DNA from: Pseudomonas sp.
GTDB taxonomy: Bacteria; Pseudomonadota; Gammaproteobacteria; Pseudomonadales; Pseudomonadaceae
Direction: 5' to 3'
NCBI RefSeq assembly: GCF_030690725.1
Contig: NZ_JAUYGD010000071.1
Location: forward strand, 1-64,000
Length of the DNA: 64,000 nt
The position numbers and the translations under genes are program-made. Shown piece by piece: positions 42,262-51,200 of this stretch (its first letter is position 1; each line of letters starts with the position of its first letter). Below the pieces are notes generated by a model. That model was not told the DNA's origin. It worked only from the letters and a program-made list of their open reading frames with translations, and did not search any database.

Positions 42262-43770
42262 ATGGAAACCCTGAATTTCTTGATGCAAGGCTTCGAAGTC
42301 GCGACCCGACCGGAAAACCTGCTGGTAGCCTTGTTCGGTGCCTTTGTCGGCACCATCGTCGGCCTGTTGCCGGGCCTGGGCCCAATCAATGGCGTAGCAC
42401 TGCTGCTGCCACTGGCCTTCGCCCTCGGCCTGTCGCCCGAAACCGCGCTGATCCTGCTCGCCGCCGTGTACCTGGGCTGTGAATACGGCGGGCGTATCTC
42501 GGCGATTCTGCTTAACGTACCCGGCGACGCTGCAGCGGTGATGACCACCCTCGACGGCTACCCACTCGCCCGCCAGGGCAAGGCCGGCATAGCACTGTCG
42601 CTGTCAGCCGTCAGCTCGTTTATCGGCAGCATGATCGCCACCTGCGGCGTGGTGCTGTTCGCCCCGCTACTGGCGAAATGGGCGGTGGCCTTTGGCCCGG
42701 CCGAATATTTTGTGCTGATGATTTTCGCCATCGCCTGCCTCGGCGGCATGGTCGGCGACAAACCGGTTAAAACCCTGATGGCCGCCCTGATCGGCCTGGC
42801 CCTGGCCACGGTTGGGGTGGACTCGACCACTGGCGTGTACCGCTTTACCTTCGGCAGCGTCAGCCTGTCGGACGGCATCCAGTTCGTCATCGTGGTCATC
42901 GGCTTCTTCAGCGTCAGTGAAGTGCTGCTGATGCTGGAAAAAACCCATAACGGTCAGAAAGCCGTTAAGGCCAGCGGCCGTCTGCTGTTCAACTTCAAAG
43001 AGTTCTGCTTCACCTTCTGGACCATGGTGCGCAGCGCTGTGGCCGGCTTCGTCATCGGCGTACTGCCAGGTGCCGGCGCGACCATTGCCAGCGCCATGAC
43101 CTATATGACTGAAAAGCGCATGGCCGGCCCGAACGGTAAGTTCGGCGACGGCGACCTACGCGGTCTGGCCGCCCCGGAAGCGGCCAACAACGCCTCGGCT
43201 TGCGGCTCGCTGATCCCCATGCTGACCCTCGGCGTACCGGGCTCGGGCACCACCGCAGTGATGATCGGCGCGCTGACGCTGTACAACATCACCCCAGGCC
43301 CTTTGCTGTTCGAACAGCAGCCGGATGTGGTCTGGGGTCTGATCGCCTCGCTGTTTATCGGCAACGTGATTCTGCTGGTAATGAACATTCCGTTGGTCGG
43401 CCTGTTCTCGCGCATGCTCAGCGTGCCCAACTGGGTGCTGGTGCCGGCGATCACCGTGATCAGCATGGTCGGCGTCTACGCGGTGCACAGCACCACCTTT
43501 GACCTGGTGCTGATGATCGGTCTCGGCGTCTTCGGCTATATCCTGCGCAAGCTGGACTTCCCGCTGTCGGCGCTGATCCTCGGCTTCGTCCTCGGCGAGT
43601 TGATGGAAGACAACTTGCGCCGCGCCCTGTCGATCTCTGCGGGCGAGTTGAGCATTCTCTGGAATAGCCCGATCAGCCTCTGCCTGTGGGCACTCACCGC
43701 GCTGATGCTGGCCCTGCCTGGCCTGCGTTGGTGGCGTGCACGCCGTGCGGCGCAACTGGCCAATGCCTAA
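42262..43770 (+). CDS. tctA: Tricarboxylate transporter large subunit TctA
   Basis: A 502-residue membrane protein with about 12 helices and the family signatures GLLPGLGPINGVALLLPLAF, ILLNVPGDAAAVMTTLDGYPLA and GVLPGAGATIASAMTYMTEKR. The two inverted GLLPG/GVLPG motifs line the transport path. It imports citrate-type acids with cation coupling. The stop overlaps the next gene by 8 bp. Confidence 0.95.
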   Translation: METLNFLMQGFEVATRPENLLVALFGAFVGTIVGLLPGLGPINGVALLLPLAFALGLSPETALILLAAVYLGCEYGGRISAILLNVPGDAAAVMTTLDGYPLARQGKAGIALSLSAVSSFIGSMIATCGVVLFAPLLAKWAVAFGPAEYFVLMIFAIACLGGMVGDKPVKTLMAALIGLALATVGVDSTTGVYRFTFGSVSLSDGIQFVIVVIGFFSVSEVLLMLEKTHNGQKAVKASGRLLFNFKEFCFTFWTMVRSAVAGFVIGVLPGAGATIASAMTYMTEKRMAGPNGKFGDGDLRGLAAPEAANNASACGSLIPMLTLGVPGSGTTAVMIGALTLYNITPGPLLFEQQPDVVWGLIASLFIGNVILLVMNIPLVGLFSRMLSVPNWVLVPAITVISMVGVYAVHSTTFDLVLMIGLGVFGYILRKLDFPLSALILGFVLGELMEDNLRRALSISAGELSILWNSPISLCLWALTALMLALPGLRWWRARRAAQLANA

Positions 43771-44797
43771 GTTGCCTGCGCTCACCGGCTGGCAAAGCTG
43801 GTGGGCCACTCCGCTGGTGGGGCTGGCCGGCGGCGCCCTGGCCAGCCTGATCGGCTGGCCTTTGCCGTGGATCATCGGCTCGCTGCTGGCAGTTATCGCC
43901 GCCCGCTGCAGCGGCTGGCTGATCACCGAGTTGCCGGGCGGACGCAAGACCGGCCAGTGGCTGGTATCCAGCGCCATCGGCCTGCATTTCACCCATGAAG
44001 TATTCGGCCAACTGCTCAGTCACTTCGGTGTGATCCTGCTCGGCGCCCTTCTCACCCTGCTGCTCAGCCTGATCGGTATTGTCGTGCTGCGCCGCGCCGG
44101 CCTGGATCGCGCCACTGCGTTCTTCGCCAGCATGCCGGGTGGCGCCAGTGAGATGGTCAACCTGGCGCAACGGCATAACGCCGAAACCGCCAAGGTGGCC
44201 GCCGCCCATAGCCTACGTTTGCTGCTGGTGGTGCTGCTGATTCCGGCGATCTTCACCTGGAGCCTGCCGCCCATCGCACCGCCAATACCGGCGCCGGTAA
44301 GTTGGCCCTGGCTGGCGGTGCTGCTACCGGCTGGCGCGCTGCTGGCCTGGCTCTGGGGGCGCTTGGGTCAACCCAACCCGTGGATGCTGGGTCCGCTGAC
44401 TGTCTGCGCGGTGGCCAGTGTGACCTTCGATCTGCACCTGGGTCTGCCTGATGGCCTGGGTCAGGTCGGCCAATGGCTGATCGGTTGCGCCCTGGGTTGT
44501 CACTTCGACCGCAACTTCTTTCGCAGCGCACCGGGGTTTCTCGCACGCATCCTGCTGTTCTGCCTGCTGGCCATGCTCGCTGCTGCCGCGCTTGGCCAAG
44601 GCCTGGGCTGGCTGGCCGGGGAAAACCAGAATGCGCTGATGCTCGGCATGATGCCCGGCGGCATCACCGAACTGTGCCTGACCGCCGAAGCTCTGCAACT
44701 CTCGGTGGCACTGGTCACGGCCTTGCAGGTGCTGCGGCTGTTTCTGGTGATGTTTCTCGCCGAACCCTTATTCAGGCTTTGGCAACGCAACGCATAA
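43763..44797 (+). CDS. AbrB-family membrane protein
   Basis: A 344-residue protein with about ten helices arranged as an internal duplication. The two halves share PLPWIIGSLLAV / PNPWMLGPLTVCA, and ASMPGGASEMV / GMMPGGITELCL. These AbrB (AidA/DUF350-unrelated) membrane proteins are often called ammonia monooxygenase-like, without evidence. The 8-bp overlap with tctA suggests a role in tricarboxylate uptake or efflux. An in-frame start at 43736 exists, but ATG 43763 is preferred because it gives the hydrophobic N terminus. Confidence 0.8.
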   Translation: MPKLPALTGWQSWWATPLVGLAGGALASLIGWPLPWIIGSLLAVIAARCSGWLITELPGGRKTGQWLVSSAIGLHFTHEVFGQLLSHFGVILLGALLTLLLSLIGIVVLRRAGLDRATAFFASMPGGASEMVNLAQRHNAETAKVAAAHSLRLLLVVLLIPAIFTWSLPPIAPPIPAPVSWPWLAVLLPAGALLAWLWGRLGQPNPWMLGPLTVCAVASVTFDLHLGLPDGLGQVGQWLIGCALGCHFDRNFFRSAPGFLARILLFCLLAMLAAAALGQGLGWLAGENQNALMLGMMPGGITELCLTAEALQLSVALVTALQVLRLFLVMFLAEPLFRLWQRNA

Positions 44798-44817
44798 CGC
44801 TTTTGACGACCACGTTT

Positions 44818-44843
44818 AGCCCGCCTTGTGCGGGCTCTTTTTT
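44818..44843 (+). terminator. Rho-independent terminator of the opdH-tctCBA operon
   Basis: AGCCCGC-CTTGT-GCGGGCT stem-loop (44818-44836) followed by C and six T. It lies 20 bp past the AbrB-family stop and closes the operon. Confidence 0.93.
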
Positions 44844-44883
44844 GCCTGCAGGCGATCCCCGCATTACGCAATGCCAGAGCTAT

Positions 44884-44913
44884 GTAGGGTGGATGACGCT
44901 GTTTTCATCCACC
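44884..44913. repeat. GTAGGGTGGAT-type palindromic element
   Basis: Stem GGTGGATGA (44888-44896) / TCATCCACC (44905-44913) with an 8-nt loop. It belongs to the same family as 20914, 59779, 59884 and 61153. Confidence 0.7.
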
Positions 44914-44927
44914 ATCGCAGTAGAACC

Positions 44928-44979
44928 GTAGGATGGGTGGTAACCCATCAATTGGCTGATGGGTTACCACCCATCCTAC
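44928..44979. repeat. Long perfect palindromic element (23-bp arms, 6-nt loop)
   Basis: Arms 44928-44950 and 44957-44979 are exact reverse complements opening GTAGGATGGGTGGTAACCC; the loop is ATTGGC. Near-identical elements occur at 58857 and 62186 with changes that keep the pairing. The rest of the 44844-45154 gap holds no gene. Confidence 0.9.
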
Positions 44980-45154
44980 TGTCTGGACCGTCATCCAAGG
45001 CCGTCACGGTAAAGATTTCAAACCCTCCGCCCAGCCCTTGTGCTCGCTCATCTTTGTCCGCAACGCAGCAGTTTTTGTTTAACAGATATGTCCGCAGCCA
45101 CTCAGGCGCAGGCGACGGCGGTACTCTCAGGCCTACACCACCGAGGCATCCTCA

Positions 45155-46021
45155 ATGAGCGTACTGCGCTGGCCCGCCGTGAAAACCCTGCTGCTAGTGC
45201 TCTGCCTAAGCCTGTTGGTTAGCGCCTGCAGCCGCATCGGCCTGGCGTACCGCAACCTGGACTGGCTGGTGCCCTGGCGACTGAACGATTACCTGAATCT
45301 CAACAGTCAGCAGCAGGCCTGGCTCAAACCCCGCGTGCAGACGCATCTGCAATGGCACTGCAGCGCCGAGCTGCCGCGTTATATCGACTGGCTGCAAACC
45401 ACCGAAAGCATCCTGGCCCAGCCGCAGCCCGACAGCGCTCAACTGCTTGAGCAATTCGCCCAGTTCGATGCCGCGCTCAAACGCATCGGCGTCGAGATCA
45501 CCCCCACCGCCATCGAACTGCTGCAGGGTCTGAGCGAGCAGCAGGTCAGCGAGCTTTACGCCGCGATTGATGAAGACAATCTGGAGGACCGCCAGGACTT
45601 TCTCGACCCGCCCCTGGCCACCCAAATCAGCGAACGCCGCGAGCGTATGCAGGAACGTCTACGGGCCTGGATGGGCCGCCTGAACAGCGCACAAACAGAA
45701 CATATCGCCGCCTGGGCCAATAACCTTGGCGAGCAGAACCGTCTGTGGCTGGAGAACCGGCAACTGTGGCAAACCGAGCTGCGCAAGGTGGTTGCCGAAC
45801 GCGATAGCGCAGACTTTGCCGAACGGCTGACCCGCCTGCTACAACAACGCGAAAGCTTTTATAGCGACGAGTACCGCGCCAACTATGGCCGCTCACGCCA
45901 GGCGCTGGCCACGCTGTTCAGCCAGCTGCTGAGCAGCAGCGATGAGGCGCAGCGCGAGCGCCTGAGCCACCGTTTACGCGACCTGCGCAGAGATCTGGCC
46001 GAACAGCAGTGCAACGTTTAA
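45155..46021 (+). CDS. DUF6279-type lipoprotein
   Basis: A 288-residue lipoprotein (signal LLLVLCLSLLVSAC, lipobox VSAC, Cys25). The mature part is an all-helical, Gln/Glu/Arg-rich domain (LNDYLNLNSQQQAWLKPRVQ; LNSAQTEHIAAWANNLGEQN). Such proteins are common in pseudomonads; function unknown. Its TAA overlaps the convergent ung stop by 4 bp. No partner genes are apparent. Confidence 0.75.
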   Translation: MSVLRWPAVKTLLLVLCLSLLVSACSRIGLAYRNLDWLVPWRLNDYLNLNSQQQAWLKPRVQTHLQWHCSAELPRYIDWLQTTESILAQPQPDSAQLLEQFAQFDAALKRIGVEITPTAIELLQGLSEQQVSELYAAIDEDNLEDRQDFLDPPLATQISERRERMQERLRAWMGRLNSAQTEHIAAWANNLGEQNRLWLENRQLWQTELRKVVAERDSADFAERLTRLLQQRESFYSDEYRANYGRSRQALATLFSQLLSSSDEAQRERLSHRLRDLRRDLAEQQCNV

Positions 46022-46713
46022 GCCGACTCGGGCAGGCGCCAGTCAATCGGACTTAGCTCATGCTGCTGGAGAAACTTGTTGGTGCGGCTGAAATGGCCGT
46101 TACCAATAAAGCCCCTATGCGCCGACAACGGCGATGGGTGCACGGATTTCAGCACCAAGTGCTTACTGCTATCGATCAGCTTTTCCTTACTCTGCGCATG
46201 AGCGCCCCACAGCAGAAACACCAGGCGCTCCTGCTGCTGACTGACCACCTCGATCACTTTATCGGTGAAGGTCTGCCAACCGATCTTGGCGTGGGAGCCA
46301 GCGATGCCGTGCTCCACCGTCAATGAGGTGTTAAGCAGCAGCACGCCCTGCTCCGCCCAATACTGCAGATTGCCGTGGTCGGGAATGTCGATATTCAGGT
46401 CGCGCTTGAGCTCTTTATAGATATTCACCAGCGACGGCGGCGTCTTCACCCCAGGCTGCACCGAGAAGCACAGACCATGGGCCTGACCCGGCCCGTGATA
46501 AGGGTCCTGGCCGATCACCACCACCTTGGTCTGCGCCAGCGGGGTGGAATTGAGCGCATTGAAGATCAGCGAACCCGGCGGATAAATCTGCTTGCCTGCG
46601 GCCTTCTCGCCACGCAGAAAATCCCCCAGTTCACGCATATACGGCTTCTCGAACTCTTCATGCAGCGCGGCTTTCCAGCCGGCTTCGAGTTTGACGTTAT
46701 CAGCGGCGCTCAT
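46018..46713 (-). CDS. ung: Uracil-DNA glycosylase
   Basis: A 231-residue family 1 enzyme that excises uracil from DNA. Catalytic motif VVIGQDPYHGPGQAHGL (Asp in GQDPYH) and the leucine/His loop HPSPLSAHRGF are intact. ATG 46713 (MSAADNVKLEAGW) matches the family; the frame upstream to 46761 is not conserved. Stop codons of this gene and the DUF6279 lipoprotein gene overlap by 4 bp. Confidence 0.97.
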   Translation of the reverse strand: MSAADNVKLEAGWKAALHEEFEKPYMRELGDFLRGEKAAGKQIYPPGSLIFNALNSTPLAQTKVVVIGQDPYHGPGQAHGLCFSVQPGVKTPPSLVNIYKELKRDLNIDIPDHGNLQYWAEQGVLLLNTSLTVEHGIAGSHAKIGWQTFTDKVIEVVSQQQERLVFLLWGAHAQSKEKLIDSSKHLVLKSVHPSPLSAHRGFIGNGHFSRTNKFLQQHELSPIDWRLPESA

Positions 46714-47024
46714 GCCTGAATCCTGCGTAAACAAACGGAAGCGGCACGCTAAGGAAGGCACCGGGGCAAGTCAAGGCTGGCGGCGCTCGGCCGCGTAGGT
46801 TGTGGTTGAGCGCAGCGAAGCCCAACAATGGGGTTGTGCGGGCGTGTGAAGAAAACAGAGTACAGATCACGATTAATGCTCCCAATAACAATGGCCTGCC
46901 CCCCTATTGTTTTGACAAGTAGTCAACCAACACGCTGGTGCCACCAGTAACTAATCATTAGGCTAAGACACATTTGGGAGGGGCCTGGTCGTGCTCCCTC
47001 ACCCTGCACAGGGAAGTAAACAGC
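46714..47024. other. 311-bp intergenic region upstream of the M48/helicase pair
   Basis: It holds no gene. It must contain the promoters of ung (minus) and of the peptidase-helicase pair (plus). The segment 46797-46845 has the GTTGTGGTTGAGCGCAGCG-type repeat common in pseudomonads. At 46912-46926 there is a perfect inverted repeat TTGAC-AAGTA-GTCAA, a candidate operator or overlapping -35 (TTGACA). No convincing -10 follows at 17 bp. Confidence 0.5.
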
Positions 47025-48218
47025 ATGAATGCAGTACTGCGGGAAATCGATGGCCTGACCCCACTGCCTTACCAACGCGATTTGGTGGCATACCTAAAGA
47101 GCATGGAGCCTGAGGTGTGGGCCTGGGCTTCGTCGCTCAGTGTGCAGGAACAGCACAGCAATGACGTCCGCGCACAGCTGCTGCGCGACACTTACCGCCT
47201 AACGCACGCCAGCCATCCGCAGGTGTATGCCCTGTGCGAGCAAGCGCTGCAGCGCCTGCAAATCGACGCCCCCATTACGGTGTACCAGGCCAACGGCCAA
47301 AGCATGAACGCCACACTTTTTTACCTGCCGGGCGAGGTTCATGTGGTGCTGCAGGGCCCGGTGCTCGAACGCCTACAGGAGAATGAGCTGCTAGCTTTGT
47401 TGGGCCATGAGTTGGCGCACTACTGCTTGTGGTCGTCACATGACAGCGATTACCTCGTTGCCGACCGCGTGCTGAACCACAGTGCATCCGCCCACATCAG
47501 CAGCTCCAGCTACGCCGAGAGCGCGCGGTTGTATGGCCTGCATGTGGAGCTATATGCCGACCGTGGCGCCGCGCTAGTGGCGCAGTCTTCAGCCGTGGCG
47601 ATCGCCATGCTGGTGAAGGTACACACGGGTATCGCCGAGGTTAACGCCGAGGCTTATCTGCAACAGGCGTTGGAGCTAGATGAAAAGGCCGGGCAACTGT
47701 CCCAAGGCACCTCGCACCCCGAGTCGTTTCTGCGCTCCCAGGCCATTGATATGTGGTGGCGCCAAGACCCGCAGCTGGACAGCTGGCTGGAATGCCGATT
47801 GCGCGGCCCGCTAAGTCTGACCAGACTGGATCTTCCCGGCCAAGTGGCACTGACCACCATCACCCGCGGGTTTATCGCCCGCTACCTGCAACGCCCTGAG
47901 CTGCATTCAGAAAAGGTCACCACCCAGGCGCAGCAGTTTTTCCCGGACTGGCAAGCCGACTTTCCCCCGGTGGATTTAGCCACCCTGACCACCGAACACC
48001 TCGACGACAGCGTGCAGGAGTACCTGCATTACGTGCTGTTGGATCTGGCTTTGGCCGATGAGGATTTGCGCGAACCGGCGCTGGAGCAGGCTGCGCGCAT
48101 TGCCCACACGCTGGGCAGCCAGGAGGGCTTTTTGAAGATTCTTAAACGCGACATCAAGCTAGGCAAACGTGAGCTGGCCAACCTGACCCGCCGTACGGCC
48201 GGAGGCCTCAGCCAATGA
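47025..48218 (+). CDS. M48-type zinc metallopeptidase, first gene of accessory pair
   Basis: A 397-residue protein. The zinc site is HELAHY (His128, Glu129, His132) with the downstream ELYADRGA motif (Glu175 as third ligand), the M48 pattern. No signal peptide or transmembrane helix is visible, so it should be cytosolic, unlike HtpX or BepA. The C-terminal third (about 290-397) is helical with no recognised domain. ATG 47025 follows GGGAAG. Its TGA overlaps the next ATG (ATGA), so it is translated with the large helicase protein and probably works with it. The substrate is unknown; cleavage of the partner or of a phage or host protein is conceivable. Confidence 0.82.
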   Translation: MNAVLREIDGLTPLPYQRDLVAYLKSMEPEVWAWASSLSVQEQHSNDVRAQLLRDTYRLTHASHPQVYALCEQALQRLQIDAPITVYQANGQSMNATLFYLPGEVHVVLQGPVLERLQENELLALLGHELAHYCLWSSHDSDYLVADRVLNHSASAHISSSSYAESARLYGLHVELYADRGAALVAQSSAVAIAMLVKVHTGIAEVNAEAYLQQALELDEKAGQLSQGTSHPESFLRSQAIDMWWRQDPQLDSWLECRLRGPLSLTRLDLPGQVALTTITRGFIARYLQRPELHSEKVTTQAQQFFPDWQADFPPVDLATLTTEHLDDSVQEYLHYVLLDLALADEDLREPALEQAARIAHTLGSQEGFLKILKRDIKLGKRELANLTRRTAGGLSQ

Positions 48219-51200
48219 ACGACCTGTCCCCCACCCAGACATTCGCACAATTGCTTGCGGCGCAACCCGACACCCCGCGACCCATCGACGATGTGCTGTT
48301 TCTGATGCTGCCGCTGCTGCGCCAAGTGGCGCAGTTGCACGCCTACGACCTAGTGGCGCCGTTAGACGCCAGCAGCGTGGTGCAAGGGCCGAACGGTGCG
48401 CTGCAGTTGCGGGCACCCGGCGGCCAGGCGGCGAGCCAAGCGTCGGCTCGGCTGCGAGCTGTGCAACCTGCTCAGGGTTCAGCGCTGAATATCATTGGCG
48501 AGGTGCGCGTAACTCGCGACTCTGAGCGTGGTGTGGCGGTGGACAACCTGCAGGTGCAGGACGACCCGCTCACTCCCATTGAAAAACCAGTGTTTGTGCC
48601 GGGCTTTACATCCTGGGAATTGCTGATCGGGCACCACGATCAGATCAGCGATATCTTCCAACTTGGTCAGATGATGGCCTGTCTGTCTTTGGGACTGAAC
48701 TTCAAAGACGCCGAGGACGTGCATCAGTTTGCCGACCATCGTCGCAACCTGTTTCTGCTCGCCGCCCGTTTGAATCCGGTGTTGGCCAGCGTAATTGTTG
48801 AAATGACCGAGCTGAACCGCCATCAGCGCGCCACCGACCTGCCGTCGATTATTCAACGCCTGGAACACTGGCGCGATCAACCCGCCGGGCTGGATGTAGA
48901 GCGCGTACTGGCCGACGCCAAGGGCCCCGGCTCGCGGCGCGCCGCCGTGCTAGAGCATTTGCGTGACCGGCTGTTTGATTTGTCTCGGCGCAACCGCCTG
49001 CTGCATTTCCGCCCCACCCAAGCCAACGTCAATTTGACCATTGCAAGCGTTCCTCTGGTGATGCACGTCGAAAGTATCCAAGCCAATGAGCTGTGTACCT
49101 GGGGCGGCAGTTTTGCCGAACAGGTGCTGAGCGGCAAACCACTCAGCCTGCATAAGTGGTTGCGCTTCGATGACCAGCCGTACCTACCGGCATCGCTGGA
49201 CAAACTGATTCAGGAAACCCGCCGCGACCGTTCCGAGTTTGGTTTTAGCAACCTGCGCTTAGTGGTGGCGTTTATGCGCTGGCACAACCTCAAGGAAACA
49301 CCGGAAGAACGCATTCTCTCGCCGCTGCTGTGGCTGCCGGTTGAGCTGGTGAAGAAAAAAGGCGTGCGCGACCAGTACGTGTTGCAGTGCGACGAAAGCC
49401 AGGCGGAATTCAACCCTGTGCTGCGCCACCAACTGCGCCAGCTGTATGACATTCAGCTGCCGGAAACCATCGACCTGAGCAACACCTCGCTGGCCGAAGT
49501 ACATGCCGATATCACTAGGCAGATTCGCCAAACCGAACCCGGTGTGGAAGTTCGTCTGCAAAGCAAACCTGCCATCGAATTGATCCACCAGAAGGCCGTG
49601 CAGCGCCTGCAACAGTTCCAGCGCAAACGCGGCTACCAACGCACATCAGCCATTGCCGGGCGCCCGGACTTCAGCTACGAGCGCGACGACTACCGCCCCT
49701 TGGGCCTTGCGCTGTTCCATAAATGGGTTTGGCCCACCGCCTCGCCGCTACGCGGTGCCGTGGGTGCGCTGCCTGACGCCAGCCTGAACCAGCGTCATGC
49801 CGTGGCCGAAGAAAACAGCAAGCAAAGCAAAACCTACCACCTGCCTGAAGACCAAGGGCACCAGTACGCCTGGGACATCGACCTGACCCAAGTGACCTTG
49901 GCCAACTTCAACTACAAGAAAATGTCCCTGGTACGCGACTACGCCCAGCTGATTGATGAGCCGGCCGCCAACGCCGGTTTTGATCGGATGTTTTCCATTG
50001 AGCCCCGCGAAGTGGAAGTGGACGTGCCGCCCGCTATCCCCCTGCCCGAGCAGTGGAACGTAGTGCCCGGCGACGCCACGCAAAACGCCGCCGTCAGCCT
50101 CGCGCGCACCGGGCGCAACTTCATCATTCAAGGGCCGCCCGGCACCGGCAAATCGCAGACCATCACCAACCTGATTGCCGACTACGCCGGGCAAGGCTTG
50201 CGGGTGTTGTTTGTCTGCGAAAAACGTGCGGCGCTGGATGTGGTATTTCACCGCTTGCAACAGAGTGGTCTGGATGAGCTCTGCTGCCTGATTCACGACT
50301 CGCAAACCGACAAAAAAGCCTTCGTCAGCAACCTGCGCGAATGCTACGAAGCCTGGGTGGCCAAGCCACAAGTGTGGGACGCCAGCATGGCGCGCCGCAC
50401 CCAGGCGCTGCAGCGCATGAGCACGCACCTGCAGAAGATTGAGCGTTTCGACCAAGCCATGGAGGCCGTACCTGCAGCACTGGCCAGCAGCGTGCGGCAA
50501 CTGGTGCAGCGTTTGATCGAGCTGCCAGCACCAACCCACGAGGTGGGCGCAGAGGTTCGTGAGCGCTTACCGAGCTGGGCGGCTTGGCAGGCAAAACGCG
50601 AGCTCAGCGAACGCCTGTACGCCATGCTGCGCGAGCGGTTTGGTGTGGCCTATTTTGCAGCGCACCCTTTTAGCCGGCTATCTGCGCAGGTGTTGAACAG
50701 CGAGCAGGTATATGGCCAGGTCAAAGCCTTTATCAGTGAGGCCACCAAACTCTTGGAAGCCCTCGAGGCCAGCCTCGAACAACCCACCAGCTTGCTCACT
50801 GGCGACACCTCGGTGGCTGATGGCCAAACACTGTCCCGCGCCGTGCGCCATGTGCTGGACTTTAACTTGGCCGCACACCTCGACCTGCTGGACGAACATT
50901 CCAGCGCCGCCCGCGCTCTGGCCGAACAACGCAAAGTCTTGAACAGCCTGAACCAGCAGTATCAAGACAGCCTGCAAGGCACCCTGAACTGGCGCGACAA
51001 ACTCAGCCCGCAAGACACCCTGGCCGCGCAGGAGCTGGACGCCAAGCTCGGCGACTCGGTGCTGCGCTGGTTTAACCCGTCGTGGTGGCGACTGCGCGGT
51101 GAGATGCGCAAGCGCTACGACTTCAGCAAACACGCGGTGCAACCCCAACACCGCAGCCTGCTGCAAAGCCTGGCTGCCGAGCACGCAGCCCAAGCGGCGC

